The notes beneath the pieces are model-generated. The model was not told the origin of the DNA. It searched no databases and saw nothing but the letters and a program-made list of their open reading frames with translations. From positions 3,596,001 through 3,660,000 of the forward strand of contig NC_020126.1 of assembly GCF_000331735.1 (NCBI RefSeq): a stretch of DNA of 64,000 nucleotides, written 5' to 3'. Origin of the DNA: Myxococcus stipitatus DSM 14675 (GTDB lineage: Bacteria; Myxococcota; Myxococcia; Myxococcales; Myxococcaceae). The position numbers were made by a program, and so were the translations under genes. Positions 56,854-64,000 of this stretch are shown here, in pieces. Position 1 is the first letter of the stretch. Each line of letters starts with the position of its first letter.

Positions 56854-59049
56854 ATGAAGAAGACGCTCCTCCTGCTCTCGCTCGTGGCTGCCCCGGCTCT
56901 GGCCGGGGAAGGGAAGTGGACCCCTCAGCAGGTCCTGGAACTGGACCCGGCGTGGTTGCGCGCCCAGGGACTCCAGGTGTCGCCCAAGAAGCTCTGGGAC
57001 CCCCAGCGTGGCACCGGCCTGCTCGCGGGCGCGGTGAACGTGGGCGGCTGTACGGGCGCGTTCATCTCCTCCACGGGCCTCATCATCACCAACCACCACT
57101 GCGCCTACGGGCTCATCCAGGAGCACAGCTCGCCGGAGCGCGACCTGCTCACCACGGGCTTCCTGGCCTCGGAGCGCAAGGACGAGCTGCCCGGCAAGGG
57201 CGCGCGGGTGCAGGTGCCTCGCAGCTTCACGGACGTGACGGCGCAGGTGCTCGCCGCGGTTCCCGAGGGCGCGGATGACGCCGCCCGCTACAAGGCCATC
57301 GAGCGCAAGCAGAAGGAGCTGGTGGCCGAGTGTGAGAAGCGCCCGGCCACGCGCTGTCAGGTGGCGACCTTCGACGGCGGCGTGAACTACACGCTGGTGG
57401 ACTCGGTCGAGCTGCTGGACACGCGGCTCGTCTATGCCCCGCCCCGGGGCGTGGGGGAGTACGGCGGCGAAGAGGACAACTGGATGTGGCCGCGCCACAC
57501 CGGTGACTTCGCCATCGTGCGGGCCTACACCGCGCCGGATGGTTCGTCCGCGCCGTACAGCGAGAAGAACATCCCGCACAAGGCGGAGTTCTTCTTCCCG
57601 CTCGCCACGGAGGGTGTGAAGCCGGGCGACTTCGTGATGGTGCTCGGCTACCCGGGGCGCACCTACCGCGCGCTGCTCGCGGAGGAGATGGCGGAGCGTC
57701 AGTCGCGCGTCTACCCGCGCATGCGCGACGTGTACGGCGAGGCCATCCGCATCCTCGAGGAGGAGGGGGAGAAGGACGCGGCCGGGAAGATCGCCGTCGC
57801 GTCGGTGCTCAAGGGGCTGCACAACGGCTACAAGAACGCGGGCGGACAGCTGGCGGGCCTGAAGCGCGGCCACATCGTGGAGAAGCAGCGCCAGTCGGAG
57901 GCCGAGGTCGCCGCCTGGATTGCGAAGAAGAGCGCGAGTGCCCAGGGCGCCGCGACGTGGGCGTCCGCGGTCAAGGCGCGCGAGGAGCTGCTCGCGGCGC
58001 AGCAGGCCACCGCGAAGGTGTTCGAGCGCGAGTTCCTGCTGGGCGCGGTCCAGCGCCTGGCCCGAGCCCCCGCGATGGCGGTGACGGTGTCGCGCCTGGC
58101 GGCCGAGCGCGCCAAGCCGGACATGGAGCGCCGCCCGGACTACATGGAGCGTGAGCACGCCCGCATCAAGGACCGGCTGGAGCGCGAGCAGAAGAACGTC
58201 CACCTCCCCGCGGAGAAGCGGCTGCTGACGGCCTTCGTGCGGCGCGCGCAGGCGCTGGGCGCGGACGAGCGCATCGCGACGGTGGACAAGCACTTCGGCA
58301 AGGCGTTCGTGGAGAAGGACGTGGCCGCGAAGGTGGACGCGCTGTACGCGGGCACCCAGGTGCTGACGCTCGCCGAGCGCCTGAAGATGGCGACGGAGAC
58401 GACGGCGCAGCTCCAGGCGCGCAAGGACCCGATGCTGGCGTTCGGTCTGGACCTGGCGCGGGAGCTGGAGGCGATGGATGAGGCGGTGGACCGCCGCCAG
58501 GGCATGGCGCTGCGGCTGCGGCCGTCGTGGCGCAAGGCCGTGCTCGCGCATGCGGGCAAGCCCGTGGCGCCGGACGCCAACTCGACGCTGCGGGTGACGT
58601 TCGCCAAGGTGCAGGGATACGCGCCGCGCGATGGCGCGGTGTACACGCCGCAGACGACGCTGTCGGGAATGATGGCGAAGAACACCGGCGAGGACCCCTT
58701 CGACGTGCCCGAGCGCGTGGCGAAGGTGGCCGAGGCGAAGCGCCATGGTGCGTGGGCGGACCGGAAGCTGAAGGACGTGCCGGTGAACTTCCTGTCGGAC
58801 GCGGACACCACCGGGGGCAACTCCGGCAGTCCCACGGTGAACGGCAAGGGCCAGCTGGTGGGCGTCAACTTCGACCGCGTCTGGGAGAATGTGGCCAACG
58901 ACTTCGGCTACAACCCGGAGGTGGCTCGCAACGTCAACGTGGACGTGCGGTATGTCTTGTGGATGTTGGACCAGGTGGAGAACGCGGACGTTCTCCTGAA
59001 GGAGCTGGGCGTGCGCAAGAACTCGCCAGTGGCGGCGGAGATTCGCTGA
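56854..59049 (+). CDS. S46-family dipeptidyl-peptidase (DPP7/DPP11 type)
   Basis: A 731-residue secreted peptidase with a signal peptide (about 1-18). The chymotrypsin-like triad is in TNHHCAYG (81-84), PRHTGDF (Asp218) and GGNSGSP (Ser657). The helical lid domain lies between. The S46 family releases dipeptides from the N-terminus of peptides. Residue 675 in NFDRVWE is Arg. As I recall, the P. gingivalis enzymes have Ser655 with Arg673 in DPP11 and Gly673 in DPP7, and the same 18-residue spacing is seen here. This predicts preference for Asp/Glu at the second position. Its stop overlaps the next start (TGATG). Confidence 0.93.
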   Translation: MKKTLLLLSLVAAPALAGEGKWTPQQVLELDPAWLRAQGLQVSPKKLWDPQRGTGLLAGAVNVGGCTGAFISSTGLIITNHHCAYGLIQEHSSPERDLLTTGFLASERKDELPGKGARVQVPRSFTDVTAQVLAAVPEGADDAARYKAIERKQKELVAECEKRPATRCQVATFDGGVNYTLVDSVELLDTRLVYAPPRGVGEYGGEEDNWMWPRHTGDFAIVRAYTAPDGSSAPYSEKNIPHKAEFFFPLATEGVKPGDFVMVLGYPGRTYRALLAEEMAERQSRVYPRMRDVYGEAIRILEEEGEKDAAGKIAVASVLKGLHNGYKNAGGQLAGLKRGHIVEKQRQSEAEVAAWIAKKSASAQGAATWASAVKAREELLAAQQATAKVFEREFLLGAVQRLARAPAMAVTVSRLAAERAKPDMERRPDYMEREHARIKDRLEREQKNVHLPAEKRLLTAFVRRAQALGADERIATVDKHFGKAFVEKDVAAKVDALYAGTQVLTLAERLKMATETTAQLQARKDPMLAFGLDLARELEAMDEAVDRRQGMALRLRPSWRKAVLAHAGKPVAPDANSTLRVTFAKVQGYAPRDGAVYTPQTTLSGMMAKNTGEDPFDVPERVAKVAEAKRHGAWADRKLKDVPVNFLSDADTTGGNSGSPTVNGKGQLVGVNFDRVWENVANDFGYNPEVARNVNVDVRYVLWMLDQVENADVLLKELGVRKNSPVAAEIR

Positions 59050-59708
59050 TGGGTGACTCGGCGGACGCGGCTCCGCCCCTGCCGACCTTCCGTCCGGAAG
59101 AGCAGGTGTGCGGCAATTGCAAGCTGTGGAGCCCTCACTCGGTGGACGAGCGCCGAGGGTGGGTGGGGCCGTGCCGGCTCCAGTCCTCGCGGGGCATGTT
59201 TCCGCCGTCGGCCCCCATTTGTGACAAGTACGCGCCCCGGGGCACCGCAGTGGCCCCGGCGGCGCATGCACCCACGCGCGAGCGCACCGCTCGCAGCGTG
59301 GCCCCGGTGGTGGTGCGGCGCCGGGTGGACCCCCATGAAGTCGTTGACCTGGAAGGGCTGAGCATGACGCGTGAAGAGCTGATGGACATCTTCCGGGAGG
59401 CGTCCGGCCTGGCCGACTCGCCACCGCTCGCGGGCAAGTGGGAGGGCGGCACCGTGCGCCTCGTCCCGGGCAACCCGGAGCTGCAAGCCAAGGACATGCC
59501 CATCGACAACCTGTTCCACAAGGTCGTCATGGTCCGCGACAAGCTGCGCGTGCTCGAGCAGAAGCTCAACGCGCACCCGAAGCTGTCCGACGCGGAGAAG
59601 GTGGAGATGCAGAGCTACATCACCCGCGTGTACGGCTCGCTCACCAGCTTCAACGTCCTCTTTCGCGAGAAGGGCGACCAGTTCGTGGGCTCGAAGGGCG
59701 ATGAGTAG
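59049..59708 (+). CDS. Hypothetical Cys-rich protein, translationally coupled to the S46 peptidase
   Basis: A 219-residue protein whose ATG overlaps the S46 peptidase stop by 1 nt. The first 65 residues hold four Cys (VCGNCKLWS, GPCRLQS, PICDKY), a possible zinc or iron-sulfur site. A basic linker follows. The C-terminal ~120 residues are helical (HKVVMVRDKLRVLEQKLNAH; EKVEMQSYITRVYGSLTSFN). I do not recognise the family. There is no signal peptide, so it is cytoplasmic. Confidence 0.75.
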   Translation: MGDSADAAPPLPTFRPEEQVCGNCKLWSPHSVDERRGWVGPCRLQSSRGMFPPSAPICDKYAPRGTAVAPAAHAPTRERTARSVAPVVVRRRVDPHEVVDLEGLSMTREELMDIFREASGLADSPPLAGKWEGGTVRLVPGNPELQAKDMPIDNLFHKVVMVRDKLRVLEQKLNAHPKLSDAEKVEMQSYITRVYGSLTSFNVLFREKGDQFVGSKGDE

Positions 59709-59757
59709 GATGGTGTTGATTTGACACGAACATGACGCCCGGAGGATAACGGGCGCC

Positions 59758-60675
59758 ATGTCCTCGACTCGAAGGCCCGTGGACCACGCCGAGCGGATGT
59801 CGCGAGCCCTGCTGTCGCTGGAGGGGCTCTCGGTGGGGGATGGGTTTGGCGAGCGCTTCTTCGCGGCTCGGAGCCTGGTGGCCGAGGTGGTGGAGGCGCG
59901 CAGGGCACCGGCGCCCCCGTGGCCGTACACGGATGACACGGAGATGGCGCTGGCCCTGGTCCAGGTGCTCGATGAGCACGGACGGGTGGCGCAGGACCGG
60001 CTCGCACAGCTCTTCGCGAAGCGGTTCCGGGACAACCCCTACCGAGGCTACGGCGGCGGGGCGATTGAGATCCTGGAGCGGATTCATCTGGGCATGGACT
60101 GGAGGCCGGTGTCGTCGCAGGTCTTCAACGGCACGGGCTCCAAGGGCAACGGCGCGGCGATGCGCGTGGCTCCGTTGGGGGCCTATTTCGCGGACGACTT
60201 GCGGCGCGCGGCGGAGGAGGCGCGGCTGTCGGCGGAGGTGACGCACTTCCATCCGGACGGGCAGGCGGGGGCCATGGCCGTGGCGGTGGCCGCGGGCTGG
60301 GCCGCTGGGGCTCGAGGCCCCGCGCGTGAGCTGTTCGACGTGGTGTTGGAGTACACGCCGGCGGGAGCGACTCGGCGTGGGTTGGAGCGGGCGAGGGAGT
60401 GGCCGTTGGACACCACGCCCACGGCGGCGGCGAAGGAGCTGGGCAGTGGCTCCCGGGTGTTGTCGGAGGACACCGTGCCCTTTGTCATCTGGTGCGCGGT
60501 GAGGCACCTGGAGCACTTCGAGGACGCGCTGTGGGCCACGGTGTCCGGGCGCGGCGACATGGACACGACGTGCGCCATGGTGGGCGGCATCGTGGTGCTG
60601 GCCACGGGGCAGGGGGCGATTCCCGCGCCGTGGTGGACGGCTCGGGAGGCGCTCCAGCTTCGCGCGGGGCGGTGA
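59758..60675 (+). CDS. ADP-ribosylglycohydrolase family protein
   Basis: A 305-residue DraG/ARH-type hydrolase that removes ADP-ribose from proteins or small molecules using two metals. The motifs are VGDGFGERFFA (N-terminus), YTDDTEMALALVQ and GDMDTTCAMVGGIVVLATG, which supply the Asp and Thr metal ligands. The phosphate-loop region is NGTGSKGNGAAMRVAPLG. The length is typical. GGAGG precedes the ATG by 14 nt, with GTAGGAT further upstream. Confidence 0.93.
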   Translation: MSSTRRPVDHAERMSRALLSLEGLSVGDGFGERFFAARSLVAEVVEARRAPAPPWPYTDDTEMALALVQVLDEHGRVAQDRLAQLFAKRFRDNPYRGYGGGAIEILERIHLGMDWRPVSSQVFNGTGSKGNGAAMRVAPLGAYFADDLRRAAEEARLSAEVTHFHPDGQAGAMAVAVAAGWAAGARGPARELFDVVLEYTPAGATRRGLERAREWPLDTTPTAAAKELGSGSRVLSEDTVPFVIWCAVRHLEHFEDALWATVSGRGDMDTTCAMVGGIVVLATGQGAIPAPWWTAREALQLRAGR

Positions 60676-60678
60676 GCG

Positions 60679-61191
60679 TCAGGGGTGGTGGCCGCGCTCG
60701 GCCATGAGGCCGAAGGTGCGCTGCCGGGCGCGGTGGAGGGTGCTCTTCACGGTGCCTTCGGGGATGCGCAGCATGCGTGCGATTTCGGGGTAGCTCAGCC
60801 CGCGCACCTCGCGCAGGTAGAGGACGTGCTGCTGCTGCTCGTTGATCTCCCGCATGGCGTCGGTGAAGTGACGCTTCATCTCGGTGCCCATGGCCTGGCT
60901 CTCCGGGGAGAGGGGCTCGAGCGGCTCGTGGCTCAGCCGCTCGCGGCGCTTGCGTGCGCGCAGCCAGTTGATGCTGCTGTTGACCATGACCCGGTGGAGC
61001 CACGTGGTCCACGCCGCGCGTCCGCCGTAGTCGGGTGAGCGCCAGGCCAGCCGGGCGAAGACGTCCTGCACCACGTCCTCGGCGTCATCGGAGTCGCCCA
61101 CGATTCTCCGGGCAATGGCCAACGCTCGGGAGCGGTGCTCGTTGTAGAGCTCGGTCAGCGGCGGAAGGTCGATGGCGGCGGCGTGCATCAC
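60679..61191 (-). CDS. ECF-type RNA polymerase sigma factor
   Basis: A 170-residue extracytoplasmic-function sigma factor. Region 2 reads DAEDVVQDVFARLAWRSPDY ... WTTWLHRVMVNSSINWLRAR. Region 4 reads REINEQQQHVLYLREVRGLS, YPEIARMLRIPEGTVKSTLH, RARQRT. The start is GTG 61191 (AGGAG 7 nt upstream) or ATG 61188. There is no anti-sigma gene next to it; neighbours are an ADP-ribosylglycohydrolase and a metallophosphoesterase. It may be controlled by other means or by an unlinked partner. Confidence 0.94.
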   Translation of the reverse strand: MMHAAAIDLPPLTELYNEHRSRALAIARRIVGDSDDAEDVVQDVFARLAWRSPDYGGRAAWTTWLHRVMVNSSINWLRARKRRERLSHEPLEPLSPESQAMGTEMKRHFTDAMREINEQQQHVLYLREVRGLSYPEIARMLRIPEGTVKSTLHRARQRTFGLMAERGHHP

Positions 61192-61280
61192 GGGCGGGCT
61201 CCTGAAGACCCCAACGGGGACCTTTCCTGGAACGCACCAGCCACCAAAAGGATCTACAGGCCCGTGATTCTCGAGTCGGG

Positions 61281-61937
61281 TCAGCGTCGGGCGGGGGGGA
61301 TGCTCACCTCGGTGACTCCCTGCTCATCGAGCTCGAGGACGGTGGGGGGCCGCTCGCACTCCCACGTGGTGACGTTGACGAAGCACGTGGAGTCTCCGCG
61401 CCAGAGGCCGCCGTCGTCGTGGATGTGACCGAAGAGGTGCAGGCGGGGCCGGACGGCGAGCACGCGCTCGCGCAGGTCCACGCAGCCGCCGCGGCCTCCC
61501 ACGGAGGAGCGGTCTCCGAAGCCCGCGGGAGGGCCGTGGGTGACGAGGACGTCGAGGCCCTCGGGGATGAGGGCCCACTTGCTGGCGAGTGGGGCTCCGC
61601 GCGGGAGGTTGAAGGCCCAGTCATTGTAGGCCGGCTGCCAGGGGCTCCCCCAGAAGCGCAGGCCCGCGACGGTGGCGCCGCTGTCCTGGAGGTAGACGAT
61701 GTCGTCGCCCAGGAGCGCGCGGGCCTCCTCGGGGGCGTCGGCGAAGGACTGGTCGTGGTTGCCCGCGATGACGACCTTGTGACGGTAGGGGAGCCCCCGG
61801 AGCCACGCGGCGGCTCGGGCAAGCTCCTCGAGGTCCCCCGCGCGACACATGTCGCCCGCGTGGACTAAGATGTCACCCGGTGGCATCAGCAGCTCGTCAT
61901 GGAAGAGGTGAGTGTCGGAGACGGCGACGATGCGCAT
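61281..61937 (-). CDS. Calcineurin-like metallophosphoesterase
   Basis: A 218-residue phosphoesterase with all metal motifs: SDTHLFHD, VHAGDMC, IAGNHDQSF, VTHGPP and LFGHIHDD. A SYST-like hydrophobic end follows (CFVNVTTWECERPPTVLELD). The fold is that of UDP-2,3-diacylglucosamine hydrolase or metallophosphoesterase domain proteins. The start at 61937 begins exactly at the first motif, and the longer reading to 62819 has no support. The substrate is unknown. Confidence 0.93.
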   Translation of the reverse strand: MRIVAVSDTHLFHDELLMPPGDILVHAGDMCRAGDLEELARAAAWLRGLPYRHKVVIAGNHDQSFADAPEEARALLGDDIVYLQDSGATVAGLRFWGSPWQPAYNDWAFNLPRGAPLASKWALIPEGLDVLVTHGPPAGFGDRSSVGGRGGCVDLRERVLAVRPRLHLFGHIHDDGGLWRGDSTCFVNVTTWECERPPTVLELDEQGVTEVSIPPARR

Positions 61938-62081
61938 GGATGAATCATGCCTCAGCACATTCTTGGCGGGCCATCGCCCGCGAAAGACAGCCGCGTACCT
62001 GAAGGCTGGTGCTTGCGTGCCTTCGCGGGCTGCGTCGTGGCGCGTTCCTCCTCTTTGCGTTGGGCCCGGGAGTTCACCTCG

Positions 62082-63689
62082 ATGATGCGAGGAAGGCGTG
62101 GAGGGATGTTCGCGGCGAAGGTCCTGACGACGGTGATGCTCCTGGGCTTGCTGGGACACGGGCAGCGGGCTCCCGCTTCGGCGCCGCCTTCGCAGAGGCT
62201 CCCACCTTCCTTCGACGGCACGGGCCAGGTCCGGGTCCGAGTGGTCTCCTCGAAGGACCAGCGCCCTCTGGCGGGGGCCATGGTGGCGTTGCTGCGGGAG
62301 GCGCCTGTCGACATCACCGAACCGCTGGAGGCCGCGACGACGGACGCCCGGGGCATGGTGCTCTTCTCCGCGGCACCCGCCGGGGTGTTCAACATCTGCG
62401 CGAGAGGCGCGGGGCACGCGGAGTCGTGCGAGGAGAATGTCGGACTCGTCGCAGGAGGCGCCCTCGAGTCCTCGCTGGTGCTTCCTCCTGGGGCCTCCAT
62501 CCGAGGGCAGGTCCTCCACGTCGATGGGACGCCCGCCGCGGGAGTGCGAGTGATGGCTGTCGGCACTTCGTATCACCCGCTGCAGATGCCCACTCAGGCC
62601 GTGACGGACGCCCTGGGGAACTACCACCTGGATGGAGTGTCTCCGACGGGTCCTCGCGTCCTGGCCTTCGATGGCGCGACGCCAAGAGACATCGACGTCT
62701 ATCCCTTTCTCCCAGCCCTCGTGCCGTTTCGTTCGGAGGGGTGGGGGGCTCCTCGCAACATCTCGGTCGAGGAGGGAGAGCAGGCCCGACTGGACATCCA
62801 GCTCCGGGGGCTTGCCCATGTGATGGTGTTTCCCCGCCGCAACCCCGAGCAGGACTGGAGCGGTGTCGGGTCCGAGTCCGACGACAGGATCCAGCGTGTC
62901 TGGCTGTTCGAGAGGGGGCAGTTCACGCTGCCGCTGCGGCGCCAGGAGGGTGGCTTCTGGACGGGGCTCGTCGAAGTGGGACGCCGCGACCTGGTTGTCG
63001 TGGGTTCATCCGGGGAGCATTCCATTTCGGCCCCGGTGCCCCTGAGCCTGAGGCCGGGAGTCTCGTCGGTCATCGAGGCTCCCTACGGGCTGGACCCTTC
63101 CGGCACGGGCATGGCGGCATTGTTTCCCCGTCCACGCGAGTACGCTTCCTTCGAACTCGCGGGGCACGTCCTCCTGCCTGATGGCTCACCCGCGGTCGGT
63201 GCACGAGTCTCGGTGGAGAAGCCGTCGAGCAGCTTTGGAATGCGGATGCCAGAGGCGCCTGCGCATTGGCACTTCCGCTTCCAGGGCGCGGGCTTCGTGG
63301 TGAGACCTGGCGTGGGCTCACCGAGTGTCGTGCATGCCTGGCTCGAAGATGGTCGTGCCGGCAGCGTCACGGTGGAGGGCCAGGAAGGTGCGCGAGTCGT
63401 CGCTGATATCCGCCTCCAGGAGACGGGGGCCGTCGTGGGCCGCGTGAGACTGCTGAGCAGGTGGCCCTTCCTCCTGGCGCCGCAGTTGCTCGTTGATGAA
63501 AAGGACGAGCATCCGCTGACACACCTCGAGCTGGATGGACGCTTCATCATCGCGGGACTCCCCCCTGGGGGCCATTCGCTCAAGCTCAGCGGGAACTCCA
63601 CGACGTACCGCTTCGTCATCCAGGCGGGAAGGACCACGGACCTCGGGTACCTGGTGCCGGAGCAATCGAGTGATGCGACACCGAGATGA
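62082..63689 (+). CDS. Secreted protein with carboxypeptidase-regulatory-like beta domains
   Basis: A 535-residue secreted protein. A signal peptide (FAAKVLTTVMLLGLLGHGQ) follows the tandem ATGs at 62082 and 62085. The body is beta-rich with repeated carboxypeptidase-regulatory-like (CarboxypepD_reg) motifs: VRVRVVSSKDQRPLAGAMVA, SIRGQVLHVDGTPAAGVRVM, LAGHVLLPDGSPAVGARVSV and VVGRVRLLSRWPFLLAPQLL, each with a G-x-V-x-V/L...G...A...V pattern. Such domains are often surface-bound or export-associated proteins. No enzyme motif is seen. A similar lipoprotein-type gene follows. Confidence 0.8.
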   Translation: MMRGRRGGMFAAKVLTTVMLLGLLGHGQRAPASAPPSQRLPPSFDGTGQVRVRVVSSKDQRPLAGAMVALLREAPVDITEPLEAATTDARGMVLFSAAPAGVFNICARGAGHAESCEENVGLVAGGALESSLVLPPGASIRGQVLHVDGTPAAGVRVMAVGTSYHPLQMPTQAVTDALGNYHLDGVSPTGPRVLAFDGATPRDIDVYPFLPALVPFRSEGWGAPRNISVEEGEQARLDIQLRGLAHVMVFPRRNPEQDWSGVGSESDDRIQRVWLFERGQFTLPLRRQEGGFWTGLVEVGRRDLVVVGSSGEHSISAPVPLSLRPGVSSVIEAPYGLDPSGTGMAALFPRPREYASFELAGHVLLPDGSPAVGARVSVEKPSSSFGMRMPEAPAHWHFRFQGAGFVVRPGVGSPSVVHAWLEDGRAGSVTVEGQEGARVVADIRLQETGAVVGRVRLLSRWPFLLAPQLLVDEKDEHPLTHLELDGRFIIAGLPPGGHSLKLSGNSTTYRFVIQAGRTTDLGYLVPEQSSDATPR

Positions 63690-63872
63690 GCGCTTTGCTG
63701 TCGCGGGCCTTCCTCCCGTCATGAACATAAGACCCATGCTGGATGGTTCCGCGCCGTATCCCTTTCACATCCAGGCAGGTATCGCCACGGATGTGAGGGG
63801 GACCTGTCAGCCTGGTGAGGGCTGGATGCCAACACGTGCCCATGACCGCCGCCTTCCCAGGAGAACCATCCG

Positions 63873-64000
63873 ATGAATGGAAGACGTGGATGGAGGGTGG
63901 TTGCCGGCGTTGTGATGTCGTTCGTCCTGGTGTGGCTGCTGGGATGTGAGCGACAGGTCCCGGCCTCGATGTCTGTGCTCGAGCTCGCGTCGCCTCCACC
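63873..64000 (+). CDS. Lipoprotein, 3' end outside window
   Basis: The first 42 residues of a protein. AGGAG lies 10 nt upstream of the ATG. A signal peptide ends in the lipobox LLGC (Cys 25), followed by a Ser/Ala/Pro-rich start of the mature protein. It lies 183 nt after the CarboxypepD_reg-like gene, on the same strand. Nothing more can be said from this fragment. Confidence 0.8.
   Translation, partial: MNGRRGWRVVAGVVMSFVLVWLLGCERQVPASMSVLELASPP

Noticed and set aside
61281..62819. A 512-codon reading of the metallophosphoesterase gene
   Set aside because: The enzyme motif SDTH starts right at 61937; upstream residues are antisense to the CarboxypepD_reg-like gene.

Overview
This window is high-GC DNA from a myxobacterium, most likely Myxococcaceae. 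The signs are: a very G/C-rich third codon position with long spurious open frames on both strands, many TPR, FHA and PEGA lipoproteins, a secreted beta/gamma-crystallin protein, an S46 dipeptidyl-peptidase, a MoxR/DUF58/DUF4350/DUF4129 operon, and a secretin-less type III secretion locus of the kind known from Myxococcales. No tRNA, rRNA, CRISPR array or insertion sequence was seen.

Region 1 (1-19,046) is a nearly complete type III secretion (T3S) locus, all on the + strand. It starts with the 3' part of a FliA-like sigma factor, then inner rod SctI, ring lipoprotein SctJ, a FliG-like protein in the SctK position, stator SctL, ATPase SctN, stalk SctO, a FliK/SctP-like protein, C-ring SctQ, a FliO-like protein, SctR, SctS, SctT, SctU, and a stand-alone copy of the SctU cytoplasmic domain. 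A block of small genes follows (two TPR chaperone-like proteins, a needle candidate, other possible substrates, one with a frameshift), and export gate SctV closes the locus. The order of the core genes is that of a flagellar operon (fliE-F-G-H-I-J-K-M/N-O-P-Q-R-flhB-flhA). No secretin, canonical SctD or flagellar rod/hook gene is present. Two small substrate-candidate genes share a sigma-28-like promoter motif, which suggests that the FliA-like factor controls late genes as in flagella.

Region 2 (19,047-31,300) holds a tail-anchored double-FHA protein, a TPR lipoprotein, a small outer-membrane barrel, an RDD protein, a transporter-like/HEAT/cNMP-binding fusion, a 90-bp tandem repeat in a convergent gap, a membrane protein, a degenerate 5'-nucleotidase-like lipoprotein and a zinc-peptidase/TPR lipoprotein.

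Region 3 (31,300-45,800) contains a SpoIIM-like protein, a divergent pyrophosphatase, the DUF4129-DUF4350-MoxR-DUF58 operon with 4- to 8-nt overlaps, a B-box zinc-finger membrane protein, a Rho factor with an Arg/Gln-rich N-terminus, an SppA peptidase fused to a beta-barrel-like domain, and two PEGA-domain proteins.

Region 4 (45,800-64,000) contains topoisomerase IV (parC-parE), an AraC regulator, an NmrA-type oxidoreductase, a metallo-beta-lactamase-fold hydrolase, an esterase lipoprotein, the beta/gamma-crystallin protein, an M50-like membrane peptidase, the S46 peptidase, a Cys-rich protein, an ADP-ribosylglycohydrolase, an ECF sigma factor, a metallophosphoesterase, a secreted surface-type protein, and the start of a lipoprotein gene cut by the window edge.
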